This document shows, piece by piece, positions 11,690 to 22,995 of a stretch of 64,000 bases of DNA (the first letter of the stretch is position 1; each line of letters opens with the position of its first letter). The notes under the pieces were generated by a model. The model made no database searches, was not told where the DNA came from, and saw only the letters and a program-made list of their open reading frames with translations. The position numbers and the translations under genes were made by a program. The stretch is from Pleurodeles waltl (taxonomy: Eukaryota; Chordata; Amphibia; Caudata; Salamandridae), in NCBI RefSeq assembly GCF_031143425.1, contig NC_090444.1:62429533-62493532 (forward strand), written 5' to 3'.

Positions 11690-13420
11690 ACCAGACGAGC
11701 GGCGTAAACAAATGAGGCAGGTTCCTATGATCTGGTAGATGGTCCAGACCCCACCAAGTTTATGAGACATTGTAGATGACAGTGTGCCTCATGAGAGTTG
11801 AGAATGGAATGAACTTCATATTCAGACACCTCACTGTCAGTGACTGGGGCAGGAGGTGGAATAGAACAGAGTGGCAAGAAGGGAGGGGGTTCTAACTAGT
11901 AAACATGGAACACTGGGTGTATGTACCAATGCATGAGTAGTAAGAGTTGTACTGTTACTGGACTGATAACCTGTGAAATTGAGAAGGGAGCAGCAAAGCT
12001 AGACTTCAACTTCACAGGGTATCCTCGAAGATGTAGCTGATGGGTGGAGATCCATACAGAATGTCCCACTTTAGAAGGTCACTGATGTCGATCAACATAA
12101 TGCTTGTAAGTTCTTTGGCTGCATTCGGGTGTTGTTGAATGTTTAGGTGTTGTATAATGTTCTTTTGTACCTAATACATTGATGAAAACAGACCTTTTCT
12201 GGAGGGAACAGGGCTCCAGGATTCCTGAATGGGTAACATGGAAGGGTAAAATCCATAAAGACAATACAATAGTTATGATTTCAAGGAACTATTTAGTGAG
12301 TTGTTCTAAATTAATCCAGCAAAGGTAATTCACCTGCTCCACTCCTCCTGGTACTGGGTCACACTGTATCCAAGATACTGTTCTGTGGCCTGGTTCACTC
12401 TTTCCTCAGAGGGAGGATGAGAGCTGCTGAATTTATGTGACTTTAATTGTAAGAGGTTTATTGAAGCAGACCTGAATTTAGAAGTAAATTGTGTCCCTTG
12501 GTCTGACATGATATCCGTTCAGACAAACTATCTCCTGTATGAAGATTTTAGCCAAACTTGTGCTGTGGCGAGAGATGCTATAGGTATGAAATGCCCCATC
12601 TTAGTGAGTGAGTCAGTTACCAACCAAAAAGCTGTAAATGTGTTGAGGGTGGTACGTCCACAAAGAAATCCGCAGATGTGGCTGACCACGGCAGAGAGGG
12701 CAGAGAACGTAAAGGGCGTACAGGTTGTTCGTAAACATTTTCCAAATGTAAACAAACAATGTACTTGTGGATAGATTTTAGCATTTTTGGCCACCAGAAT
12801 TAACATGCAATGAATTTTTCAGTGCATCTATTCTCAGGATGGGTGGTTAAATGTGCATTGTGACAGAGCGGCAGAGTCTGATCTTACAGTTCTTTTATCA
12901 GTACAAAAAGTATTTTTTCTCTTTGGAGGATGCATTGTTCACCGAGTCCTTGTCTCTGTGAACAGGTCAGTCTTCCAGGAAGACTGTGGGTGTGATAGGT
13001 CTAGTGTGCAGCACAGAAAGGACTTCAGGTGGAGATGATTCCTCAATGATTTTGCCATTCCTTGCTAAACTGTCTGCTTTACTGTGTATACTTCCTTTCA
13101 TACAATTAATGTGAAAGTGGAAATAAGAAAAGAACAGCATCTATTGTGCATCTCTGTGATTTTTCCATGCCATTGACTTGAGAAAACCAAGGTTTTTATT
13201 ATCTGTCTAAACTTCCACTTCATGGTTGGCTCCTTTGAAATTGTGTTTTTAATCTCCAAATGTACCTTTGATGGACAATAACTCTTTATTGTGTATACAG
13301 TATAAATGTGTTCATTCTCTGATAAGATTAAAGAAAAATAGGCCTCTGACTGCAAGGCCCCTATCTGCTGGTCTCTTTGAGACAGGATAGGTCCAAAGGT
13401 TTTTGAGGGGGCATCATTTT
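11690..13420 (-). pseudogene. Ty3/gypsy chromovirus pol relic: RNase H, integrase, chromodomain
   Basis: Read on the - strand from 13420 the order is as follows. First is an RNase H region (13355-13098) with an SEAYFS...E-x-x-Y-T start and a KTLVF segment before an R-C-SF-like end. Next is the integrase core (12806-12528) with FWLVTDSLTKMGHFIP, whose D is the first catalytic aspartate. Then comes the integrase C-terminus near 11990-11900 (ISPVTVQL ... HPVFHV). Finally a chromodomain-like end lies near 11840-11740 (EYEVHSIL). The order matches chromodomain-bearing gypsy elements. Many stops and frameshifts break it, and gag, protease, most of the RT and LTRs are not seen. It is an old, inactive copy. 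Confidence 0.75.
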
Positions 13421-14189
13421 ATATAATAAAAAGATAACCCCATGCATCCCTGAACCCTACGATCCTCCACACATATTTAATGACCACATTTACTTAGAAT
13501 CCAGTTCTTGAGAAATAGAATAGGGGAACAGAAAGGGAGAAACACTGGAGTGCCAGCTGCATGGAGCTCACTTTCACCACCTGTAAACAAAAGGCATACA
13601 GATTCAAAGTTTGAAAACACACTAGAAAATGAGCAAGTCAAAACCATAAGTCATTGGCTGTTCCTTTCACCACCTGAGGGTAAAGAGACAGTTTTTCCAA
13701 CAGGATGAATCTGGAGATTCTAAGATTAAAGGACCTGAATGAGGAACAGAGAGAAGTAGGTCGCAACAGCACAATGACTCCTGCATTGCAAAGCTACACA
13801 CAAGAACATAACAAAGGTGCACACGGGAGATCAATTGACCAACCTATGCACCATTACCAAGCAAAGACTGATTTAGAATGCAGCCCTTAAATACTGTTCC
13901 GCCTAGCATGACCTGGAACAGGAACCTTGTTGTCGTCTTGATTTGGTCTGACCAATATACCGTACACTGGAATCCCTTCCAGCTTGACCCCTTCCAACTC
14001 GACCCTTGACCCTCGGGTAGGTCGCTCCCCCGCCGCTGCAGCTCCACCTGCCCAGACCCCTGCCACCTGTGTGTAGGTCTTGACTCCACTCTGCGCCTTG
14101 CATCCGTTCTGCCGCTCTCTCTCTTATTGCCTTCTTTCTCCTACTACCGTGTACTCTCTTGCTGCCTCTTCCATCTTGTTGCGTTATCT
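13421..14189. other. No recognisable gene
   Basis: This lies between the gypsy relic and the minisatellite. The + strand frames at 13508-13890 show no motif I know. Confidence 0.4.
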
Positions 14190-14530
14190 CTCTTGTTGCT
14201 GCCTTTCCTTCTCCTGTTGCCATTTCTCTCCTGTTGCCTTCTTGTATCTCGCTGCCTCTCCTTCTCCTGTTGCCGTTTCTCTCCTGTTGCGTTCTTGTAT
14301 CTGGCAGCCTCTCCTTCTCCTGTTGCCGTTTCTCTCCTGTTGCCTTCTTGTATCTCGCTGACTCTCCTTCTCCTGTTGCTGTTTCTCTCATGTGGCCTTC
14401 TTGTATCTCGCTGCCTCTCCTTCTCCTGTAGCCGTTTCTCTCCTGTTGCCTTCTTGTATCTCGCTGCCTCTCCTTCTCCTGTTGCCTTCTTGTATCTCAC
14501 TGCCTTTCCTTCTCCTGTTGCCGTTTTCTC
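14190..14530. repeat. 53-bp pyrimidine-rich minisatellite, about 5-6 copies
   Basis: The word cttgtat starts at 14241, 14294, 14347, 14400 and 14453, exactly 53 bp apart, and then at 14489 after a 36-bp shortened unit. Each unit is rich in ctcctgttgc and cttctcctgt blocks. The stretch to about 14650 is a degenerate continuation. Because 53 is not a multiple of three, long stop-free frames appear in several phases on both strands; these are artefacts of composition. It sits just upstream of the L2 coding region and could be its 5' leader. Confidence 0.85.
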
Positions 14531-15099
14531 TCTTGTTGCCAATGTCTATCTTGTTGCCTTAATCTCTCTTTGCCTTTTCTATATTGCTGACTTTTCTATC
14601 TTAGTGCCTTAATCTCTCTTTGCCTTCTCTATATTCTTGCCTTTTTTTCGCCTGTTGCTGTCTTCCCCCTAGTTGCCTGTTTTGCGCTCTCCCGCCTTCC
14701 CACCTTCCCATTCTCCCGCTCTCCCGCCTCACACTTTCCTGCCGCTGCCCCCGTGCGGCCCCGCCCCCCCTGCTTCCATTTGTTGTCCCCCCTCCCGCCT
14801 CCCAGCTGACCCCTCCTCCCCTCCTTCCCTTTTATGGCGGCCGCTGGCGCGCCAAAGGAAAGCCCGTCTGCGCCCGTCCGCGCCTGGACCGTGCCCCGCG
14901 CCAGAACCCCTGGCCCCCACCGCACTCAAAATACCCATCTTAGATACGACGCTGCCTCCCTCAATGCCCTCAACCCCGGACGCACAGCCTCCTGCTACCA
15001 AGCCAGCCCCAAACGTACTCATGGACCCTTCGCCTGTCAAGCCTGCAAGTATACCTTCCACCGCGCCTGCATTCCTTCCACCGGCCCACGCTCCAACAA

Positions 15100-15760
15100 C
15101 CACCTCAAGTGCATCCTCCTCAACACACGCTCCGTCCACAAGCATGCCATCGAACTATGGGACCTCCTGGACACAACAGCACCTGACGTTGCCTTCATCA
15201 CAGAGACCTGGATGAACGCCTCTTCGGCTCCCGACATCGCCTTAGCCATCCCAGACGGCTACAAGATCGCCAGGAAAGACCGCGCAAACCAAATCGGGGG
15301 AGGAATCGCCATCATCTACAAGAGCTCCATCAACGTCACGACCTCCACCGAAGACACCCTCCTCGCCGCCGAACACATGCACTTCCAGATCCACACCGAC
15401 CCCAGAACCACCCTCAGCGGCTCTCTCGTCTACAGGCCCCCCCGGCCCTCGCGCCCCATTCAGCGAATCCATCACTGACTTCATCACCCCGCACGCCCTA
15501 GCTTCGCCTGACTACATCCTCCTCAGGGACCTTAACTTCCACCTGGAGAAGAACAACGACACCAACACCGCCACCCTGCTCGCCAACCTCGCCAACCTTG
15601 GACTCAAGCAACTGGTGAACACCCCCACCCACACTGCCGGCCACACGCTCGACCCCATCTTCTCCACCAGCAACCATGTATCCTTCAGCCACGCCTCTGA
15701 GATACACTGGACGGACCATAGATGTGTCCACTTCACCTTCAAACGCGGGACCCACCACCT
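15100..15760 (+). pseudogene. L2 apurinic-type endonuclease domain
   Basis: The domain opens with LKCILLNTRS (catalytic Asn), then FITETW (catalytic Glu), then YILLRDLNFHL where GDFN is expected, and closes with WTDHRCV in place of SDH. It nicks target DNA to prime reverse transcription. The reading frame switches near the C7 run at 15437. The altered GDFN and SDH motifs suggest that activity is reduced or lost. Confidence 0.8.
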
Positions 15761-16256
15761 TCGCACACAACCAATCCCCCGCAGACCCTGGAACAAAATC
15801 TCCACAGAACAGCTACCCTCCACTCTAAACCATAACCAACCAACCATCACCACCGACGCCAACAACGCAGCCCTCAGCCTCACACAGTGGATCACCAACT
15901 GCGCCGACAACCTCGCCCCTCTCAGAAGCCACCCAAGAGAGACCAACATCAGGAAACCTCCTTGGTTCACAGACGCCCTGAAAGAATCCAAGAAAACCTG
16001 CCGTTCCCTCGAAAAAACCTGGCGCAAAGAACACACTGCAGAAAACATGTCAGCCCTCAAGACCGCCACCCGTGAACACCACCAGCTGATCCGCTCCACC
16101 AAAAGAACATCTTTCAAAGAGAGACTGGACAACAACACTCACAACAGCAAAGAACTCTTCAACATCGTCAAAGAGCTCTCCAATCCCAACGTCAGCTCCA
16201 ACACCATCACGCCCTCACAAGAACTCTGCAACTCCCTCGCTACTTTCTTCCATTGA

Positions 16257-17448
16257 AAGATCACCGACCTACACGACAACTTCGGACCCCAGATCCCGCC
16301 GACCACCACTGAACCAACAGCCCCAGCCATTACCCTCAACGTCTGGACCCCCATCAGCTCCGAAGAGACTAGAATCACCATGAACACCATCCACTCCGGC
16401 TCCCCTTCGGACCCGTGCCCCCATCACATCTTCAACAAAGCCTACGCCATCAACGCCCCCTACCTCCAGAGCATCATCAACAGCTCGTTCGCTTCTGCCA
16501 CCTTCCCCGAGAGCTGGAAACATGCGGAAGTCAACGCCCTCCTGAAAAAACCTACGGCGGACCCCAATGACCTGAAGAACTTCCGCCCCATCTCGCTCCT
16601 CCCCTTCCCGGCCAAGGTCACTGAGAAGGCCGTCAACAAGCAACTGACCAACTTCCTTGAAGACAACAACCTGCTCGACCCCTCCCAATCTGGTTTTCGG
16701 GCCAACCACAGCACGGAAACCGCCCTCATCCTCCTAGACCTCTCGGATGCCTTCGACACCATGTGCTACCGCACCCTAATAACCCGCCTCCGCTCCACTG
16801 GTATCCAAGGACAGGCCCTGGACTGGATCATCTCGTTCCTCTCTGACCGAACCCAAAGAGTCTTCCTCCCGCCCTTCTGCTCAGAACCCACCGAGATCAT
16901 CTGCGGCGTTCCACAAGGCTCCTCGTTCAGCCCTACCCTCTTCAATATCTGCATGAGCCCCCTCGCTAACATCGCTCGCAAACACAACATCAACATCATC
17001 TCCTACGCCGATGACACCCAGCTGATACTCTCCCTCACCAAAGACCCGGCCACCGCCGAAACCAACTTACTGGAAGGAATGAAAGACGTCGCGGTATGGA
17101 TGAAGCTCAGCCGCCTGAGGCTGAACTCAGACAAGATAGAGGTCCTCATCCTCGGAAACTCCCCGTCCGCCTGGGACGACTCTTGGTGGCCCACGGCCTT
17201 GGGCACCAACCCCTTCAGACCATGCACGCAACCTCAGATTCATCCTGGACCCCCTCCTCACCATGACCAAGCAGCTCAACGCCGTCTCGTCATCTTGCTT
17301 CCACACCCTTCGCATGCTCCGAAAGAACTTCCGCTGGATCCCCGCCAACACCAGAAAAACAGTTACCCACGCCCTCGTCACAAGCCGCCTGGACTACGGA
17401 AACACCCTATACGCAGGAACCACCGCAAAACTACAGAAACGTCTTTAG
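16257..17448 (+). pseudogene. L2 reverse transcriptase domain
   Basis: Successive RT blocks are visible: NFRPISLLP, SGFRANHSTETAL, DLSDAFDTM (first catalytic Asp), GVPQGSSFSPTLFNI, and the catalytic SYADDTQ box near 16998-17018. The phase changes near 17205 before LDYGNTLYAG, and an in-frame TAG (17446-17448) replaces the expected CAG. The enzyme would copy the element's RNA at the nicked target. The broken frame argues against function. Confidence 0.87.
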
Positions 17449-17902
17449 CGCATACAGAACGCCTCCGCATGCCTCATCCTCGACGTACCACGCCACAGCC
17501 ACATATCCGTCCACCTGAAACACCTGCACTGGCTCCCCGTCAACCAAAGGATCACCTTCAGGCTCCTTACCCACGCACACAAAGCCCTCCACAAAAAGGG
17601 CCCTGAATACCTCAACAGTTGCCTCGCTTTCTACACGCCCACCCGCCAACTCCGCTCAACCAGCCTCGCTTTCGCCGCCGTCCCTCGCATCCGCAGAACC
17701 ACTGCTGGAGGCAAATCCTTCTCCTACCTGGCAACCAAGACATGGAACTCCTTTCCAGTTCACCTCAGAACTACCCAGGACCACCTCACCTTCAGGAAGC
17801 TCCTCAAGACCTGGCTCTTCGAGCAGCAGTAACCCCCCAGCACCTTGAGACCCTCACGGGTGAGTAGCGCGCTCTATAAATGCCTTGATTGATTGATTGA
17901 AC

Positions 17903-18739
17903 TTAGAATGGGTAAAATGCCAATACTCGCGTCCACAACTCCCAAACCTCCATTTACCCAACAGCCACAGGCGCCATACCACCCTTTGGTTTTTAAATCT
18001 CCCATGGCTCTCCAACCCCCTGAGATCTGCTCTCGAGTAAGTCCTGACACTAGCTCTTTTAGGCAGGTCTGCACTCATCTGACTTTTTGTGCAGTGCCTT
18101 ACATAGATTCCTTCCCTGGGGCTGACTGGCAGGCCTCCAGCCAATTCATAGTGGTATGTGCATTCTGTGGTGCAGTCAGGGAGGGAACACCACACCTGGG
18201 TCCCTTCCCAAGGTGTGGAGCTCTTCGCCTTCAGACTTTATTGGGAGAGGCCACTGAACCAACTGACCCCACTTGACCAGTGTAGAAGAGGTGGTGTCAG
18301 TCATGAAATTAATGCCAATTAAGGTTAACAAGAGATATCAGTTGATAATATTTTGTTTGTCCTTTTATACCCGTGCTGCGGCCCTTTTTACTCCTGGTCT
18401 TGGGAGTGAGAGGAACTGAAGGTGAACTGTGTTTAAGGGCTTAGTTTTCTTGCGGTAGTTTCCACTCCTGGCTGTTCCTCTTGCCCTTCAGCAGCAAACA
18501 GAAGGATGTTGAGGAACTAAGAGCAGGACCTTGGGTTAACGTTCTGAGGTCTGCAAGGGGCAATTCAGCTAACCACTGCATTTTGGTGAATCATCATCTA
18601 AGGATCCATCCTTTTTTGTGTGTCTGTTGTCCTTTGCTTCTGGGTCCTTGCTGTCCAAGTGGCCTCTATGAGGTCTTGGCTTTTGGAAGAGCTGACACAC
18701 ACCCAGGGAGTGATGCTGCAAATGTAGAACACTAGTGTG
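17903..18739. other. No recognisable gene
   Basis: This is the downstream flank of the L2 insertion. Frames up to 127 codons (17893-18276, +) carry no recognisable domain. Confidence 0.4.
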
Positions 18740-19410
18740 GAGCTCCCTAAAGGATCCCAACTCTAACTGCACCAGGTGTCGATGGTTCTATAATAAGTGC
18801 GAATAATAGCGATGAAAGAGAGGATCTCTGTAGCGTGCCTCACCATTAACTCTGACCAAGGGTAGGCGTAGTGAGTGCCGACAAAACGGATAAAATAGGG
18901 CCTAAAATTCATTTTAGGTAGTACCTGATGCGTCAATGACCCCAACGCACTGTATCAAAAGACTTTTGTGGATCCGGGGAGAGTAAGGCTATGGGTCCAC
19001 CAAGTTCCCTCACTCAGGAAAGTATGGTATGCAGGCGCCAGAGGCAATGTTGTGTACTCCTGCAGGCATGAAGCTGTTTTCTTCCTTGTGTATAACCATG
19101 TGCATTACACTGTGCAGTCTCAAAGCAGTATCTTAGCAAGGGTTCTAGATTTTATATTAATTTTGGGAAGTCAGGCAATATGAAGTGCAGAATTCTGGGG
19201 ACTTCTGCGATAATTGCCCCTCGCAGATATTATGGTAATATTAGCTTCTCATAAGCCTCTTCAAACAGCGCTTTCAATTGTGATGTCACCAGGGAGGTGT
19301 ATTTCTTGAAGAATTCTAACTGGTATCCATTGGGTCCTGGTGTTTTCTCAGGGGCCTTTGCAGCCCATTTGATCTCTTCCTCAGTAGTAGGAAGATCAAG
19401 CTTTTTCTAT
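18740..19410 (-). pseudogene. L1-type LINE reverse transcriptase fragments
   Basis: On the - strand, 19410-19230 reads EEIKWAAKAPEKTPGPNGYQ followed by LEFFKKY. This is the L1 RT entry block, with PGPNG equivalent to PGPDG. After a gap, 18975-18750 reads HKSFDTVRWG (equivalent to D-x-x-K-AFD-x-x-x-W) and then SSLLFALIIEP (from the P-LSPLLF block). The R-Q-G-C part has decayed and the catalytic YxDD is not present. It has the same strand and order as the endonuclease piece at 20.77-21.26 kb. Confidence 0.7.
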
Positions 19411-19789
19411 CCTCCCTCTACAGTTTCCGCAGTCAGAGAGCCCTAATAATGGGGTTCTGAAATTCATCATGGGGAGATAGGACATATATGTACAACATTC
19501 TATAATAGGAAACAAACACCTTTTCAATTTCAAGCAACACCCACAAAATATGCTGCTCTCTGCTGATGACGAGCAAAAACCCAGAAACACGTGTCCAGAG
19601 ATACACAGCACTTGCTGCACCTACTAAGGGGAAAGACTTTGATTCCTTTTGTTAATGTAAAACTAATCTGACTGCATTTACCAAGATGCATTGGGGCTAA
19701 CTTTTTGCTGGAGTGTGAGGCAGTGTGCTCCCTTTTTTGTGCACCTTTGCAATTTCTACCGAGGCTGTACACAATTTGCATGCATCTTC

Positions 19790-20285
19790 CCATCTAGATG
19801 GGCGGTCACGGCTCACGGGGATTCCTGAGGAGCGGGGTGGCGCACAGGGGAGGGAGGGTAACTAATACATTTACTTTTATTAACATAACATTTAAAAAAA
19901 CATACCTCCTCCACCGCGCGCGTTCCTCTCTCCTGCATCGTTGCTGTAAGCAGGCACAGGCTCCCAGCCTGCCCTGCGGCCAATCCTGAAGCTGCTCAAA
20001 GCAGCGTTAGGATTGGCTGGGAGTGCCCTGGCGGTGTTTCTGGGCTGGAGAGAGCCCTGTGTGCATGTGTCTTTGACCGGTCCAAGACGGCCGACCAAAC
20101 ACATATACACTCTGAGGGGTGTGCACAGTGCACTTCCCCCTGCTCGTCACCGACAATGCCCCGCCCCTTTCACAAGGAAGGGATAATAAATAGTTTATTA
20201 TCCCTTCCTTGTGAAAGAATTTGCAGCGGTTGCTGCTGGCGGGGGTGACGCTCCTCCGCCCTTATGGAGGAGCCGCCACTGTAGA
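19790..20285. mobile_element. Possible non-autonomous DNA transposon (hAT-like ends)
   Basis: The right end, read inward on the - strand, is cagtggcggctcctccataa, typical of hAT-like non-autonomous elements. The left end (gggcggtcacggctcacggg) is a poorer match to it. The interior is non-coding and holds the perfect hairpin at 20167-20217. It interrupts the L1-type fragments. Family and exact ends are uncertain. Confidence 0.35.
20167..20217. repeat. Perfect 24-bp inverted repeat with 3-nt loop
   Basis: The arms at 20167-20190 and 20194-20217 are exact reverse complements around tag. The arms contain cacaaggaagggataataaa and its complement. The hairpin is inside the possible DNA transposon. 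Confidence 0.95.
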
Positions 20286-20305
20286 TGGGACAATTCACTA
20301 GACAT

Positions 20306-20451
20306 AGGGCCTGATTTAGATTTCAGCTGACGGATATTCTGTCTGCTGAAATATAAATCCCATTGTAAATAATGGGATTTATATTTTGGTGGACAGGATA
20401 TCTGTCATCATTGTGACAGAGTAAACAGTCCGCCAAAATCTAAATCAGGTC
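20306..20451. mobile_element. Short palindromic MITE-like element, copy 2
   Basis: The ends gggcctgatttagat and atctaaatcaggtcc are inverted copies of each other with one mismatch. The inner part also folds back (aatcccattgt ... aatgggattt). It is flanked by ata on both sides, a possible 3-bp target duplication. It is related to the element at 6645-6772. Confidence 0.75.
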
Positions 20452-20769
20452 CATAATCTTTAATTGCCGGCCAATACAGAAGTTTCCCCGCCTTGATGTC
20501 CATTTCAAATATTCTACTTCATTAGTATAACCAGCCATTCAGCGCCGTATTGAGCAACTTTTGTTTGGCAGAGAAGACAATCCCTATCTGTAATTAAAAA
20601 GCCTGGCCCTCCCTCCCCAAATGGACAATTTCTTTCCTCCTAGTGGTCAATTAGCTGCCAATGTGGCTCATAGCATAGCCCCAGCTAACCAGTTTAAAGG
20701 CCTGCCATACCATTGCCACAGAGGAGACAATATTCAACAATTTTACCCCTCAAATACTCCATGAAATCA
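20452..20769. other. No recognisable gene
   Basis: This spacer lies between the MITE and the endonuclease relic. It may be decayed L1 sequence, but I cannot read motifs. Confidence 0.35.
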
Positions 20770-21430
20770 TCATCTTAAAGCCACCAGGTGTTCATTCACA
20801 ATACCGCTGGTGCACTCTGCCATCGACGATAGATGGTTGACTGGATAAGTGAGTGACCTGAGAGCCCCATGGGAAGTATGACGCAGGAGGTCACCGTGTG
20901 ACGCTTCATAGCCGGTATACAAACGTAATCTATTTGAGAATGCATGGAACATGCAAAGCAATGGTATGTAAATTGCTTAGTCGTCGCATGGTGGCAACAA
21001 GTCCCATTGGGGTGATCCACAGAGAGCAATGAGCAGCATGATGAGTTGCAGGGGCACCACTTGTGTCCAAAAAAAGAGTCCACACCACATTAAAGTCTCC
21101 TTCCATTACTGTCATACCTGATGGGGAGTCCCCCAAAAGAGGAGTCAATGCAAGCATCTTAGCCTTGGTAAAAAAAGGGGGGGGGCAGGGTTGTCCTTCA
21201 GCGTCCTTCGTATGGCCACAAAGCTCTAGATTGGTAGATTCTACCTTTCACACCTCAGGTTAGACACTTCAGTTAATCATCTAGGGAAACAGTTCATACT
21301 CTGGGGGGTCAAAATATGCACCTCGACCTCTGTGACGTGGTCATCTACCTGTTCTAGATTCTGTGGGAGAAGTGTCACATCACACCCCACTGTGCTGATT
21401 TAGGTCTCCGATGCCTTTCCCGTGTAAGCA
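20770..21430 (-). pseudogene. L1-type LINE ORF1 coiled coil and endonuclease relic
   Basis: On the - strand, about 21430-21260 gives LEQVDDHVTEVEVHI and then LTEVSNL, the heptad pattern of the ORF1 coiled coil. It is followed at 21157-20930 by VMEGDFNVVWTLFLDTSG, the GDFN block of the APE endonuclease. Near 20890 comes SQIDYVCIP, equivalent to S-R-I-D-Y-x-x-x. Several frames are used and most of ORF1's RNA-binding domain and the endonuclease start are missing. The order ORF1-EN-RT is correct for an L1-clade element. Confidence 0.65.
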
Positions 21431-22995
21431 ATTGCTCATACAATAACTTCTGTGGAGCTTTTATCACAGGGACCTGTGCTTGGAGTGTGCTGACGAAAAG
21501 CCTCCGCGGGTCCTGTTTTCCTGCCTGTGGCTCAGGGGGCCTTGATTTTTGTGATTTTGTCCAATTTGAACTGTCTCAACATGGACCTATTTTTTGGCAT
21601 CTCTGATGCACCAGACAGGTGTAAGTGCATAAATGAAGGTACCCAAGGAGGTTGCAATCCATCCAGCCAGGGAAGAGAGGGGACCAGTAAGCCGGCACCA
21701 ACCACCATAGACACCAATGGAGCCTACCAGATGTGGATAGCAGGGCGGGAGGAGTGGCTCACAATGATGTCCATAGGCTTCCAGCTAGATGCGGCCTCTA
21801 AATGGCGAGCAGTTCAGGTAATTGTCTCACACCAAGGTAATTGTGTCCACGGAGGCCCAGGCTTCCAGGCCCCCCTTAAACTTGAAGCCCAGCGGTGAGA
21901 GCCTGCTGAAGCACATAACATGCAGACAGTCCAACACTTCTCAGGCACAGGTCTTGGCCTCACTTAGGGTCCTTCACCATTGTCCGTGCAGTGGTTTCAT
22001 GTACCAGTGCAGACCATGGGGCCCACAAATGGAAGGCCCATGGCCCTGCCCTCTCACGCCCCTAGGGAGCCAATCAAGTCAGGTCCCTGATCATCCTACG
22101 CATCCTCCGTGGTGACGCCCACCTCAAGGCCACAACAGCCAACAGGCCCAGGACGCCCAGGTCAAATTGAGCAAACCAGGACTCCCTCAGCCTAGCCCCG
22201 GTGGTTCAGTCACTGCTCCACCTCCTCCTCCATGGCCTTGGATTAGCGTCCCCTTCAAGGGGGCAGCAGCATCCCAGAGTCCACCGCTACCATCAGCAGC
22301 TCCATGAGAACCATCCCAGGCAAGAGCATCCCATGCCCACACTCCTGGCCTCCGCAGCTCAGGACCCAGCCACCGCTGCGGACTGCACATCACCGCCTCC
22401 ACCACACAAGTGATACTGCCCCGGTCCTGAGTCTCCCCTGCCATCAGTGGAAGCAGGAATGCTTCATTGTTAAGGGGCTAAGGAGGGGTGTAACAAATGA
22501 TTAATCTCCCAGGGATGATTTCAAGGAAACACGTCTGCCATCTTGCAAGCTCTGCCTACGCCCCCCCTCAGGGTTATTTATATTTCATACCATGTTTTAT
22601 GGTATTCCACTGTTATATTTAAATAGCGGCTATTTTGTACCATTGCCAGTATACATCATTTGTCTATGAAGAGTTAAGATAGTTAAGCATGTATAAGAGT
22701 AACCACGTTTTACTATTAAATGTATGTAAACGGACCTGTCTTAAAAAGTGCTGCTGTTGTATAGTCTGTTGTATTTTCTATGAGAGTTTATGACATGTTA
22801 TCAATAGCGAACTATGACCTCTGGAGTAGGAGGAGCTTGTGAACAGGGAAGGCATGCCCTCTGCTTAGTGGTATGCCAACCAGTAAAGATTTACAAAATG
22901 TCAGGAAGGCGTGAATATCGCTCTGGGCTTAGGCTGAACTGCACTGTGTGTTGTGTCATCAGTTTCTTCTGCCATCTGTCGAAGACTCACATCTT
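21431..22995. other. Upstream flank and probable intron of the SPATA31-like gene
   Basis: No recognisable coding exon is seen. The 22000-22450 part is GC-rich and Pro/Gln-codon biased in several frames with no domain. 22560-22800 is AT-rich. If the acceptor at 23011 is real, at least the 3' part of this interval is intron; I found no upstream exon or promoter. Confidence 0.4.

Larger units (their letters stand above)
14834..17902 (+). mobile_element. L2-clade LINE, nearly full-length coding region with 3' TGAT tail
   Basis: A GC-rich + strand element encodes an endonuclease, a reverse transcriptase and the typical L2/CR1 C-terminal domain (LHWLPV, YTPTRQLRS, WNSFPVHLR, LKTWLF). It ends in gtagcgcgctctataaatgc and a (TGAT)n run at about 17884-17900, which is the usual L2 tail. 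The coding frame is broken in only four places that I can see: a frameshift at or near a C7 run (15437-15443), TGA at 16254-16256 where TGG is expected, a frameshift near 17205, and TAG at 17446-17448. The final TAA is at 17830-17832. The 5' limit is uncertain; the frame can be extended upstream of 14834, and the 53-bp minisatellite may belong to the element. It is inactive as it stands but fairly young. Confidence 0.88.

Noticed and set aside
14190..14530. CRISPR-like array
   Set aside because: Units are contiguous with no unique spacers, the host is a vertebrate, and there are no cas genes. The 95-bp and 102-bp arrays are rejected for the same reasons.
14080..14612. Several 90-160-codon frames on both strands
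   Set aside because: They arise from the pyrimidine-rich 53-bp repeat, which lacks stops in many phases.
14673..15215. Proline-rich 180-codon frame as a separate gene
   Set aside because: It overlaps the L2 endonuclease frame and its composition follows the GC-rich sequence; an L2 ORF1 cannot be demonstrated.
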